Positions 46,593-55,271 of a stretch of DNA of 64,000 bases are shown piece after piece. The first letter of the stretch is position 1. Each line of letters starts with the position of its first letter. Source of the stretch: Ferruginibacter sp. Its GTDB lineage: Bacteria > Bacteroidota > Bacteroidia > Chitinophagales > Chitinophagaceae. The position numbers and the translations under genes are program-made. The stretch covers positions 1-64,000 of the forward strand of contig JACMLJ010000039.1 in NCBI GenBank assembly GCA_014379625.1, written 5' to 3'. The notes beneath the pieces were generated by a model. It was given only the letters and a program-made list of their open reading frames with translations, was not told the origin of the DNA and ran no database searches.

Positions 46593-46981
46593 AAGAAAAA
46601 TTTGTTTCCCCTCAGAGTAACAGGGCAGGGAAAGTTGTTACCAGGCAGTAGAAAAGGCATCGCAAAATGCGATGGTCAATGACTGGGTAACAGACCCTGA
46701 CATTAAAGGTTTCTTTGATAAAATAGACCGGGAAATGCCGCCGTTTGTTTGTCCTTTACGTATTTTTTAATGTGATGTTGTGCGTTCGTACTTTTGTCTT
46801 GCCGGAATCAACCTTAAAGTCATTTTCAAACCTGGATTTTTTCAATAATTTTGCAATCATAGTAAAGGAAGATGGCCTCAAAGTACCTGTTGATATACAG
46901 TCATTCAAAAACTATTTCCCCTCCAGAGATAATTAACAGGTTAAACAGAACAAAAAACAGGTACGGCAGAGTGTCCGGGCA
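46427..46981. other. Intergenic debris after the acetyltransferase
   Basis: This 555-base space begins with short GAATGG-type repeats (46427-46455) and the rest of duplicated copy 1. From 46621 to 46770 a frame without start (after a TAA) reads VEKASQNAMVNDW...TDPDIKGFFDKIDREM and looks like the end of a lost gene. I do not recognise it. A further 63-codon frame at 46745-46936 is unsupported. Confidence 0.45.
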
Positions 46982-47848
46982 CTACTGTGTATAAGCAATC
47001 AATATCCCTTTAATCCTCAAGTTAATACCATCCCAACAGCACCCACCCGGAGGCCCTGAAGTTATGTAATAGGTGTTGTTTATATTATCAATTACAGGAC
47101 TGGCTATTGTGGTTTCTTCCAGGGTGGACATAGTTGAGCTACTGCCAGACAATCCGGAACTTGTAACAGTTGCCATAGGTGAGGAAAAGAATGAAGTTAA
47201 GGGAGTTAAACCCAGTGTAAAAAAAATATCAATTGCAGAATTGTCAACAAAATATGCCTTAAACGAGGTAACCCTGGCTCCGTGCGGCAGGTTAACGGGG
47301 GCAACAAGAAAATTATTTGAACCAGCAGTAAAACTCGATAACAAATTGGCATCCATGGCGGTAAAATTAGTAACACTGCTGTTGAAGCGTGGTTGAAAAG
47401 CCATGCCCGGAATACTCATGTAAAGGGTTTGTATGAGGGGGGCGGATGCGGTAATTTCACCATTGGCGTTTGCGGTAACCTGCCTCGTGCCGATTCCACG
47501 AAGGCTCCTGAACCTTGTATTTCCCTGCGGGGTAATCGTCATCAGGGAATCCCTGGTATTGGCCAGTAAATCTGAACGGGAGCTTATAACAAGTCCGTTC
47601 TCCTGTATATGACTAAACAGAAAATCGGTGCCGGTTCCGGCGGAACTCCGGTTACTTAATTCTAACACAGCGGTATCAGCTGAAAAACCGGTTGTCCTTA
47701 TCTTTAATTTTGAATAACCCGCTTTTTTTATTTCCACCAGGGCTTTTGGATCTGAAACAGGTGTTCCATCCGTATTAATGCCTACATTTTGCGCCCCAGC
47801 CCACAAAACCGCCATTAGCATTATTCCGGTGCAGTAATATTTTTTCAT
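46982..47848 (-). CDS. Exported surface/tail-fibre-like protein
   Basis: The 288-residue protein has a signal peptide (about 1-19, ending WAGA). The mature start QNVGINTDGTPVSDPKALVEI is the motif shared by many Bacteroidota proteins that look like phage tail fibres or collagen-like surface proteins. A middle part with RFRSLRGIGTRQVTANANGE is also usual there. The C-terminal half (about 140-288) is hydrophobic, Ser/Thr-rich and unlike anything I recognise. It lies between the two copies of the duplicated acetyltransferase end. Confidence 0.7.
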   Translation of the reverse strand: MKKYYCTGIMLMAVLWAGAQNVGINTDGTPVSDPKALVEIKKAGYSKLKIRTTGFSADTAVLELSNRSSAGTGTDFLFSHIQENGLVISSRSDLLANTRDSLMTITPQGNTRFRSLRGIGTRQVTANANGEITASAPLIQTLYMSIPGMAFQPRFNSSVTNFTAMDANLLSSFTAGSNNFLVAPVNLPHGARVTSFKAYFVDNSAIDIFFTLGLTPLTSFFSSPMATVTSSGLSGSSSTMSTLEETTIASPVIDNINNTYYITSGPPGGCCWDGINLRIKGILIAYTQ

Positions 47849-48005
47849 GCCAAAATTTTTAAATCAGCGATAAAGCTTAAGTCAGAAAAACAAAATAAAA
47901 TTGCCGGATAAATATAATAGTTTTTTATCGGTTGGCGGTCTCCTGTTCTTTCGATTATAAAAATTTAACCCGCCAGGAGGAGGGCTTGCATCCTGCGCCC
48001 CATTG
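47849..48005. other. Upstream region of the tail-fibre-like gene
   Basis: An AT-rich stretch with no recognised gene. Together with the remnants at 48006-48343 and the spacer to 48525, it makes up the 677-base space before the YHS gene. Confidence 0.4.
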
Positions 48006-48139
48006 CTATTTGTGACAGGGAGCCGAAGAACACCGTCCTGTACTCTTTTGTTGCTTTTTATTCGTTGACCCCGACAAGCATTTTTTTAAAACCTCAGATT
48101 TCGAATAGCAGGTAGGCGCTTTATATTCCTGGGTAAGCA
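48006..48139 (-). pseudogene. C-terminal remnant of a cysteine-rich protein
   Basis: A minus-strand frame with no start reads EYKAPTCYSKSEVLKKCLSG...GRCSSAPCHK and stops at 48008-48006. Four cysteines spaced as in small secreted proteins suggest a genuine C-terminus. It is cut at its 5' side exactly where the duplicated acetyltransferase fragment begins (48140), as expected for a rearrangement junction. The family is not recognised. Confidence 0.35.
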
Positions 48140-48343
48140 GCAGCCGAAAGAATTAAAGGCCCCGAACTAGCTTTGCCTGTTATTATCGGCGACAATGTGT
48201 GGATCGGTGGCGGCGGCATTATTTGTCCCGGGGTAACTATTGGTAATAGTACAACGATTGGCGCGGGCAGTGTAGTAGTAAAAACTATTCCACCTGATGT
48301 AATTGCTGCCGGTAATCCATGCCGGATTATTAAAACAATGTGA
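48140..48343 (+). pseudogene. Truncated second copy of the O-acetyltransferase 3' end
   Basis: The last 67 codons of the acetyltransferase (AAERIKGPELALPVIIGDN to IIKTM, then TGA) are kept in frame and about 95% identical in DNA to 46223-46426. The 5' two thirds and any start codon are missing, and a TAA lies just upstream. It cannot make a working enzyme because His115 is absent. Few stops or gaps have built up, so the event looks fairly recent. Confidence 0.85.
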
Positions 48344-48525
48344 ATGGCGAATGGGCAATACTGAATAAAGTTAAACTGAATAAAATTAAGAGGAAACTAT
48401 ATGACTTAATTAAGGTGCATTTACTAAATCAATCCTGGTACGCTTTTCAAAATTTACATCTTACTGTCATTTATCGGACAATTAGTAAAAAAAAATCCTT
48501 TTAGCTTTATGCCTTAAAAAATATC
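48140..48525 (+). repeat. Duplicated segment, copy 2
   Basis: Copy 2 of the segment at 46223-46592. It ends directly at the ATG of the YHS gene. The spacer after the stop keeps the same order of short blocks as copy 1, with scattered substitutions and small gaps. Confidence 0.8.
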
Positions 48526-48969
48526 ATGAAGAAATTATTTTCCTTTACTGTAGTTTTATTATTGGCTGCATTACCTCTTTTTGCTCAAAAAGCGGAGATT
48601 TTTAGCAACACGGCGGGCGCTATCCGCGGCTACGATCCCGTTGCCTATTTCATAGAAAGCAAGGCTGTAAAAGGTGATACCAGTTTATCATTTATATGGA
48701 AGGGCAGCAACTGGTATTTTTCAACCAAAGAAAATCTTGAATTATTTAAAGCCGCTCCTGAAAAATATGCTCCACAATACGGAGGATACTGTGCTTACGG
48801 TACTGCTGATGGCCACAAAGCGCCTACAGATCCAAACGCATGGACAATAGTGGATGGCAAATTATACTTTAATTACAATAAACAGGTGCTGGTAATGTGG
48901 AATAAAAAACAGAAGGAATTTATTGAGAAAGCAGATAGCAACTGGCCAAAAATAAAAGATACGGAATAA
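48526..48969 (+). CDS. Exported YHS-domain protein
   Basis: The 147-residue protein has a signal peptide (about 1-20, ending LFAQ). The remainder is a YHS domain: RGYDPVAYFIESKAVKGD, FIWKGSNWYFSTKENLELF, PEKYAPQYGGYCAYGTADGH. The cysteine in GGYCAYG is typical; YHS domains are often thought to bind metal (mainly in P-type ATPases and oxygenases). It starts right after the duplicated segment, so its promoter may lie within copy 2. It is single and intact. Confidence 0.88.
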   Translation: MKKLFSFTVVLLLAALPLFAQKAEIFSNTAGAIRGYDPVAYFIESKAVKGDTSLSFIWKGSNWYFSTKENLELFKAAPEKYAPQYGGYCAYGTADGHKAPTDPNAWTIVDGKLYFNYNKQVLVMWNKKQKEFIEKADSNWPKIKDTE

Positions 48970-49197
48970 TTATAAAGTCGCCCCAAATTAATAGGGTGCA
49001 TCCAATCAATACTGCTAAAATATGTTGCCTGCTATGCCATGGGAACACCCTGCTAACCAAGAAGACTGTATGACTATCCAAAATAAAATAGTGAACTACA
49101 TCAACCAAATTTCCTAAACCACATCATTTTTAAACTTTTAAAATCGTTGCATTTTTGCGTTGTCAATAATAACAAATAACAGTTTTAATAAAGTAAA

Positions 49198-49745
49198 ATG
49201 ACAAAGACAGAAAAAAGAACTTTTATCGTTCCAACAAAAGCAGCAGTTTCAGCAAACAATCAGGGTATTTTTGACAACCTTCAAAAGCCTTAGGTTTCGT
49301 ACCGAATTTGTATGCTTATTTCGCCAAAAGTGAAACAGCATTAGGCGATTATCTTACTTTACAAAATCGCAAAAGTTCATTAAAGGCCAAAGAAAGGGAA
49401 GTAATTAATTTGGTAACAAGCCAAATTAATGGTTGCCGTTATTGCCAATCGGCCCATACAGTTTTAGGCAAGATGAACGGTTTTACAGCCGAACAGGTTG
49501 TAGAAATTCGCAAAGGCACTGCAAGCTTTGACAGCAAATTAGATGTTTTGGTGAAATTTACTGCATCGGTTGTTGAAAATCGTGGAAGAGCAACAGAAGA
49601 AAGCAAAAAAGCATTTTTTGCAGCGGGTTACGATGAAGCCAATATGATTGACGTTGTTATAGTTGCAGGCGACAAAATCATAAGCAATTACTTACACAAC
49701 CTGGCAGCGTTTGAAATTGATTTCCCCGTTGCTGAAATAATTTGA
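49198..49745 (+). pseudogene. AhpD/carboxymuconolactone decarboxylase-family gene with a frameshift
   Basis: The ATG at 49198 opens a frame (TKTEKRTFIVPTKAAVSANN ... FDNLQK) that hits TAG at 49291-49293. In the -1 frame, ALGFVPNLYAYFAKSETAL continues the same protein without loss to 49745. One missing A in the CAAAAG run at 49282-49287 explains it (CAAAAAG would restore the frame). The redox motif CRYCQSAH of AhpD-like proteins is in the second part. The restored length would be 182 residues, normal for the family. It is either a real inactivation or a sequencing error in a homopolymer. Confidence 0.85.
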
Positions 49746-49771
49746 GCCAATGAGGAAGCACAGCAGTACAC

Positions 49772-51364
49772 TCAGGGGATATCAAAAATTAAATACTGCG
49801 AATGGAAATGTCCGCTGGGTTCCAGGTGAAGGCTGGTGAGCCATTGTAATTTCCCTTCATGCCAGTAATCAAGGTAGTTTTCTAATGACACCATTACCCT
49901 GCCGTGCACGGGTTTTGCAGGCTCCCATTGTATCTCCCGGTGCTGGTTCAAATATTCCATGGCCAAAATCCCTCCTTCCTGAAAATACAGGTTGGCGTCA
50001 CCAAATATTTTGTACGCGTATTTTTTATCGGTAATAAACTCATTGGTATAGGGAAGAAAATGCGGAAAATACTTCACCACAGTATACAATTGCCATATCA
50101 GCAAAATACCGGAGAGCAGTAAAAGTTTTCTTTTCTCAGTCTGCAAAAAAGTTGCCCATAAACTACCACAAAAAATAAATAACAATGGCAATATCATCAG
50201 GATATTTTTGATGCCGAGGTACATGGTATTGTAGCAGCTAAAAAATATAAAAATAAATACAACCGGCAGCAGCAGGTATAGCTCATTTTTTATGAAAACA
50301 AACTTTTTACGGCTGGTCCGGTAAAACAATATTGATGTAAACAATATAAGCAGGAAAGAGCCAGGTAGTTTATATAAGCAACAGACCGTGTAGTAATACC
50401 AGATTCTTTTTCCGGTAAAAGGTTTGCCTAAAAAATATCCGGCGCCATAAGAAGATAAACCTTCTATGCCCGGGGGTGTTTCGCTGTTAAAAGCCACATA
50501 GTCAAACCCTGCAATATAGGGTTGGGGTAAGGGAAGAGGTACCCCATCGATAAAAGAAAACTTATTTTGCAGCATTTTAAATCTGGCCGAAATAAACTGG
50601 TACTGCTTTAATGGCTGCCCGGTTTTATAAAATAAAAAACCCGTATTAATAATCAACAGCGAAACCAGCGCAATAATAAATAGTTCTTTACCCAATAAGG
50701 CAATTCTTTTAACGGGGGATATTTTTAAACCGTAGAACCGGGTTAATAAAAAAATAACGATGACGGGATAGAGCAGCAGCAAAGACTGCTTGCTTACCTG
50801 GCCAATACCCAGCAATATAGCTACCAGTAATAATTGTTTACGGTTGCTGGTTTTTGTGTATCGCCAGGCGTGATACACCGTAGCTGTACAAAGTAAAAAA
50901 CTATACACATCGGTACCCACCATTTGCGAATGAGCCAGTATATTGGGGCAAAAAAGGTACAATAAAAGTGAAAAAAAACCGGCAGCCCTGCCATACAATT
51001 GAGTACTCCAGGCAAACACATACAGCGCCAGTAACATCGCACTGATAACCGAAAAAAATCTTGCATTTGCAACATCTTCCAGAGTTTGCTGCAAATTATG
51101 TTTTAAGGATGGATGCAAAATTTGCCGGATAGCCCTGGGCAGCACGTTAATAGCAATAATGGGCATCTGGCTGTTGTAAAGAGGCACTCCGTTTACCAGT
51201 TCTTTTTGAGGATGCTGTTTCAAAACATTCACCCCGTATTGATAATAACCGGATTCGTCTCCGGTAACACTTAATCTTTTGGTACAATAAAAATTAATGA
51301 TCCCATAAATGATTATCAGTATAATGACAATTAAATGATACCGGTATTTAGGAAAACTTTGCAA
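49772..51364 (-). CDS. GT39/ArnT-like membrane glycosyltransferase
   Basis: The 530-residue inner-membrane protein has about 11-12 helices. After TM1, SVTGDESGYYQYG has the DE pair (Asp36, Glu37) that is catalytic in the PMT/ArnT group. VNGVPLYNSQMPI and FFSVISAMLLALYVFAWSTQLYGRAAGFFSLLLYLFCPNILAHSQ match the family's next loops. It should transfer a sugar from a polyprenyl-phosphate donor to a protein or lipid in the periplasm. The C-terminal 100 residues are soluble. The start is a TTG at 51364; no ATG fits before the first helix. Confidence 0.8.
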   Translation of the reverse strand: MQSFPKYRYHLIVIILIIIYGIINFYCTKRLSVTGDESGYYQYGVNVLKQHPQKELVNGVPLYNSQMPIIAINVLPRAIRQILHPSLKHNLQQTLEDVANARFFSVISAMLLALYVFAWSTQLYGRAAGFFSLLLYLFCPNILAHSQMVGTDVYSFLLCTATVYHAWRYTKTSNRKQLLLVAILLGIGQVSKQSLLLLYPVIVIFLLTRFYGLKISPVKRIALLGKELFIIALVSLLIINTGFLFYKTGQPLKQYQFISARFKMLQNKFSFIDGVPLPLPQPYIAGFDYVAFNSETPPGIEGLSSYGAGYFLGKPFTGKRIWYYYTVCCLYKLPGSFLLILFTSILFYRTSRKKFVFIKNELYLLLPVVFIFIFFSCYNTMYLGIKNILMILPLLFIFCGSLWATFLQTEKRKLLLLSGILLIWQLYTVVKYFPHFLPYTNEFITDKKYAYKIFGDANLYFQEGGILAMEYLNQHREIQWEPAKPVHGRVMVSLENYLDYWHEGKLQWLTSLHLEPSGHFHSQYLIFDIP

Positions 51365-51463
51365 CAGTGTTTTTTATGGCTTTATACCTGTAAAAATAGC
51401 GCTTACCTTTATGCCGGACCAAAAAACAATACCAGGTAATGATAATACCAGAAAAGGAAATTA

Positions 51464-52321
51464 TTAAAATACCAATTCCATTTCACAGGAAGTAAAAAAA
51501 CGGGTAAGGCCGATGGAGAGTAAAAATGTGTTGGCATACAGGGCATTGGTATCAACATTATCCACGTAAGTATACTGGGTGTTGTTTATTCCATTTACCT
51601 GCCTGAATAATGCTGAAAGATATTTTTCCTTACTGTCTATATCGCCGCAGCCAAAATGTGCCACCATGCCTGTACTAAAATTTGAAATGCAGTATGCGAC
51701 AGGTTGATTTTCGCTGCGTGCCACCTGCAAGGTATAATTGCTTTGCGCCCTTTTTATACAATTGGTGCTGTATTGCCAGGATGGTTTCCATTCACAATTT
51801 TTCCGGATTAGTTCCCAATCAGGTGATGCCAGTGTTTCTATTTCAATGGGCTGGGGTTCCTGCAAAACCGGTTTTCCGATATAACTGTTCAATTTGCGGG
51901 TGACAATAAAACCAACCCGCTCATAGACTTTTTTTGCAGGAATATTTTGTTCAATTACTTCCAGTATGATTTTTGTTACACCAGCCTGTTTTAACTGAAG
52001 GATGCTATGTTCCAGCAGCAGGTAAGAAAGCCGGTATCCGCGGTATTCAGGCAGTATGCCGGTTGCGGTATTGTAGGCAACTTTTTGACTGCCGGTAATA
52101 TCAATTCCATTCAATATAAAACCTACTAATTCATCCTCGTCGAAAATCCCAAACGACAATTTCAAATCAATCGCTTCTGTTATTAATTTATCCGCAAACT
52201 GCTCCCTGCTTAATTGGATGGGCGTGTAATAATTTTTGAACGCAGCATTAAAACAACTGCGCAAAGTTTGCACATCAATACAAGACAGGCATTGCAACAC
52301 AATCCGGGAGTTAAGCATCAT
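51464..52321 (-). CDS. GNAT-family N-acetyltransferase (two-domain)
   Basis: The 285-residue cytosolic protein has an N-terminal GNAT domain (about 5-150) with the acetyl-CoA pyrophosphate loop GILPEYRGYRLSYLLLEHSI and IPAKKVYERVGFIVTRKLNSY. The C-terminal domain (about 160-285) looks like a degenerate second GNAT fold. No substrate is known. It forms a minus-strand pair with the shorter acetyltransferase 24 bases upstream. Two adjacent ATGs (52321, 52318) give the same start within one residue. Confidence 0.85.
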   Translation of the reverse strand: MMLNSRIVLQCLSCIDVQTLRSCFNAAFKNYYTPIQLSREQFADKLITEAIDLKLSFGIFDEDELVGFILNGIDITGSQKVAYNTATGILPEYRGYRLSYLLLEHSILQLKQAGVTKIILEVIEQNIPAKKVYERVGFIVTRKLNSYIGKPVLQEPQPIEIETLASPDWELIRKNCEWKPSWQYSTNCIKRAQSNYTLQVARSENQPVAYCISNFSTGMVAHFGCGDIDSKEKYLSALFRQVNGINNTQYTYVDNVDTNALYANTFLLSIGLTRFFTSCEMELVF

Positions 52322-52345
52322 AATTATTTGGGTGTTTTTAAAATC

Positions 52346-52798
52346 TTATTGCACTTCATTCCCCCATTCATAATAATGGTGATCGTTATCCGGAATGAAA
52401 CCGGTTTTGAGATACAAACTATTACCAATGATATTATCCTTAGCAGTTTCTAAAACCATTCCACAGCTATTCGTTATCCTGCACAGGTTTTTGCATTCAT
52501 TGATCAATGCGATGGAAATACCTTTGTTTCGGAATTCGGGCTGGATAAACAGGTCATTCAGCAGCCACAAACGTTTCATCCGGGTAGAAGAAAATATTGG
52601 ATACAATTGTACAAAGCCCATGATTACTTTACCTTCATTTTCAGCAATTATTATTGCTGAGTCATTGTTCACGAGCCTGTCTTTGATAAATATGCCCGCT
52701 CCAATAATATCAGCGTTCCTTTTATAAAATTTCCTGTAGTTATCAAACAAAATGCTGATGCTCTCCCAATCCTGCATTAATGCCTTCCTGATGATCAT
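52346..52798 (-). CDS. GNAT-family N-acetyltransferase
   Basis: The 150-residue protein is a single GNAT domain: IRKALMQDWESISILFDNYRKFY at the start, IIAENEGKVIMGFVQLYPIF, LNDLFIQPEFRNKGISIALI (acetyl-CoA-binding loop) and NSLYLKTGFIPDNDHHYYEW at the end. It is first in a two-gene operon with another GNAT gene. The substrate is unknown. Confidence 0.88.
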   Translation of the reverse strand: MIIRKALMQDWESISILFDNYRKFYKRNADIIGAGIFIKDRLVNNDSAIIIAENEGKVIMGFVQLYPIFSSTRMKRLWLLNDLFIQPEFRNKGISIALINECKNLCRITNSCGMVLETAKDNIIGNSLYLKTGFIPDNDHHYYEWGNEVQ

Positions 52799-53122
52799 TA
52801 TTATTTTTTAATGGTTAACTCGAATTGTCCGCAAGCGCTCTGCCAGCTTTATCGCCAGGTTTTTTCAACAGCCTGAATAGCAATTTTTCAGCGTATGCCG
52901 ATCTGCCGAACCGCTTCATTATGCAAACTTTATACATTCACCAGGCTCATAAGCCCGAATAAAAATTTTATTTTAGATTATTTAACAGAATGCAGTTTTT
53001 GTTAAACATTTTAACGATACAAATAGACCACTAATTTTAGTAATGTTAAAATTAGTTATGCCGAATCACAAAAAACGCATGATGAACGGTGATAAATGCA
53101 TCGCGAAATCAATAAGCGAATT
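52799..53122. other. Intergenic space with a small hairpin
   Basis: In this 324-base space, CTAATTTTA (53031-53039) and TAAAATTAG (53047-53055) form a perfect 9-bp dyad. A 27-codon plus-strand frame starts inside it (53044) and is not called. No other feature was found. Confidence 0.45.
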
Positions 53123-53581
53123 TTAAACAGGCGGGCTTAATTTGGAGAGGCTATTCTTTAAGTTGATGGGGCGCCTGTCTTTTACAGGAATTACCAGTTT
53201 TAATCCCGACCAGGTTTCATCTATTGCACACACTTTTATATCTACCAGTCCGTTAGCCAGGGCCAGTTCCCTCACGGTATCTTCTGTAATATCGGTAAGT
53301 ACTTTTGATGCTTTTTTCGGCCATGATACCCAGATCATTCCATCCGGTTCAATCTCCTTCTTTAATGCAGGCAAATCTTTTCGCAGGTACCTGGCCTCCC
53401 TCGCAAAATAGTGAACCAGGTGCTTGGGGGACTTTTTTTCATGGAGCAGTTTTACATCAGCGGGCATATCCTCAAACAAAGAAAGATAGTAACCGGGTTG
53501 ATTTACCAGCCTGATATGGAAGCCTTTTTTAATACCTAATTTTTTTGCCAGTGGTGTTTGGGAATAACCTGCTGTTTCCAT
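53123..53581 (-). CDS. DUF3052-family protein
   Basis: The 152-residue cytosolic protein begins METAGYSQTPLAKKLGIKKG, a block typical of DUF3052. HIRLVNQPGYYLSLFEDMPADV, LVHYFAREARYLRKDLPALKKEI and GMIWVSWPKKASKVLTDITEDTVRELAL fill the rest. The family has a small alpha/beta fold and no known function. A -7-like box (TAATTTTG on the minus strand, 53628-53621) is 40 bases upstream. Lys-rich linkers suggest RNA or protein contact, but that is only inference. Confidence 0.8.
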   Translation of the reverse strand: METAGYSQTPLAKKLGIKKGFHIRLVNQPGYYLSLFEDMPADVKLLHEKKSPKHLVHYFAREARYLRKDLPALKKEIEPDGMIWVSWPKKASKVLTDITEDTVRELALANGLVDIKVCAIDETWSGLKLVIPVKDRRPINLKNSLSKLSPPV

Positions 53582-53768
53582 TTTTACTGCTTTTTAACCG
53601 CATTCATTCAAAACGGCTTTCAAAATTACAGGTTTCATCATTCGTGCGGCCCGCCTCATAAGCGCAGAGGAGAAAAAACTGTAAGAGGTCGCCAGTTATT
53701 TGATAATAATTTTAAAAAAGCATTGAGTCATTTTTGAACATGATTGTTACCATTAGCACATTAGCAAA

Positions 53769-55226
53769 TTAACCTATCAGCTCATTTGCATCCCTGGTTT
53801 TTCCCCTTCTCCCTTCCAGTATCCTGTAAAAAGACCGGCTCCTGATCTCATCAATGGTTAGGCCGGTTACCAACGCTTCTGCTTCTGTAATGGCGCCGCA
53901 GTTCATGGCTTTTAAAAAGAAATTAAGCAATCCCTGCCCGGTGGCGGCATCATCAAAGATATCGCCGGTTAGGGTGGAGATAGCGGCACGGTCTACAAAT
54001 GTTTTTAACCGGAAGGTTGCATCATCGTAACTGCTTAAAAAGAAATGGTAGGTGGCCGCATAGCGCATGGGCACCTGCGCAGGATTAAGGTCCCAGCCCT
54101 GGTACAATCCGTTTATCAGCGAATGGGTGGTATGCTTAAACCCTGTCTGCCATGCATGGTGCACCGCCTCCCGGTTTTCCCTGAGTTGTTCAAAACTAAG
54201 GTTGTCGCCACGGTGCGGACCAATAGGTATAACATTGGTGGCGCCATCACTTAAAAAAATACCTGTACTGCCAAGCGCCACCTTAGTTACATGGTGCGCA
54301 AAATCACAAACACTGTGGGCCATGGTTTGATATTTAGCAGTAATACCACAGGAAGCCGTATAATCATAAGTGCCAAAATGTGCAGCGATCAACCGCCCCT
54401 CACCTGCTCTTACTATGCGCATCAGGGGATTACGGCCTTCCTCGTCCATGATGATCTGCGTAGCCTCCACCATCGTCTCCATTTTCAGCACACCCGGTAA
54501 CAGGCCATGCTGCTTTTCAATTATTTTAAACAGTTCCACCAGGGTGGTCACCTGCTCGGGGATGGTTACTTTCGGCAACATTACCACGAAGTTTTCGGGC
54601 AATACCCCATTTGTTTTTTCCAGTAAAGTGGTAAGAAAAATATCGAGTGTGCGTACTCCCCTGGATTTATGATCTTCTGTAAAAGGTTTGATCCGGATAC
54701 CAATAAATGGTGAAACCGTTTTATTGCTCATCCCGATAGCCAGTTCTTTGGCGGCATTTTGGGCAGTAGCGTCTTCTTCCGCATCGGGACGGTTACCAAA
54801 GCCATCTTCAAAATCTATCCTGAAATCTTCGATGGCTTCTGTTTCTAATTTTTGAATGATTTTATTATACACCGAATACGATAACCAGGCTGCTTCTGTT
54901 TTCCTTTCAGCTTCAGTCATTGCATCCAGCTTTTTGGTGAGGGCTTCAATATCCTTTTCCAGGTGGGGGAGATGTTGGTACCCATCCAGTTGCAAAGTAT
55001 TTGCCAGTATAACAAAATTGGGTGCATAGGTTATTAAATTGCGGAGCGCTATCTCACCCATCTTTACTGTTGTATCTGATTTAAAGAGATTGGCCCCTCC
55101 ATACACGGTGTGAACGGCCTGCCTGTCGGGTTTATCACCGGGGTATGTTTTTTGAAATTTTAAATTGGCGGGTTGTAACCGGTTTAACAGCGAGGTTTTA
55201 TCCTGCTCAGAAATCGAAAAGTTCAT
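53769..55226 (-). CDS. CitE/HpcH-aldolase- or malate-synthase-like protein (DUF6986 type) in the urate operon
   Basis: The 485-residue cytosolic protein has a TIM-barrel core of the citrate-lyase-beta/malate-synthase superfamily. Visible blocks are DFRIDFEDGFGNRPDAEED (about 128-146), GIRIKPF, VVMLPKVTIPEQ, LPGVLKMETMVEATQ with a Glu in the place of the metal ligand, and AHFGTYDYTASCGI with the second acidic ligand. N- and C-terminal extensions (HTVYGGANLFKSD; LEGRRGKTRDANELIG) are not in classical CitE. It is last in the minus-strand run allB-alc-uraD-uraH and 45 bases from uraH. Processing of glyoxylate or ureidoglycolate is a reasonable guess (inference). The true reaction is unknown to me. 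Confidence 0.8.
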   Translation of the reverse strand: MNFSISEQDKTSLLNRLQPANLKFQKTYPGDKPDRQAVHTVYGGANLFKSDTTVKMGEIALRNLITYAPNFVILANTLQLDGYQHLPHLEKDIEALTKKLDAMTEAERKTEAAWLSYSVYNKIIQKLETEAIEDFRIDFEDGFGNRPDAEEDATAQNAAKELAIGMSNKTVSPFIGIRIKPFTEDHKSRGVRTLDIFLTTLLEKTNGVLPENFVVMLPKVTIPEQVTTLVELFKIIEKQHGLLPGVLKMETMVEATQIIMDEEGRNPLMRIVRAGEGRLIAAHFGTYDYTASCGITAKYQTMAHSVCDFAHHVTKVALGSTGIFLSDGATNVIPIGPHRGDNLSFEQLRENREAVHHAWQTGFKHTTHSLINGLYQGWDLNPAQVPMRYAATYHFFLSSYDDATFRLKTFVDRAAISTLTGDIFDDAATGQGLLNFFLKAMNCGAITEAEALVTGLTIDEIRSRSFYRILEGRRGKTRDANELIG

Positions 55227-55271
55227 GTCAGATTTGGTTTAATAAAAGTCATGGTGCTTATGCACGCTTGT

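Noticed and set aside
46745..46936. 63-codon plus-strand frame before the tail-fibre-like gene
   Set aside because: No start signal, no similarity recognised, and it lies in a region already full of debris.
48167..48358. 63-codon minus-strand open frame
   Set aside because: It is the antisense of the truncated acetyltransferase copy, an expected by-product of the repeated hexapeptide codons.
53044..53127. 27-codon plus-strand frame inside a small dyad
   Set aside because: Too short and overlaps the 3' end of the DUF3052 gene; no supporting signal.
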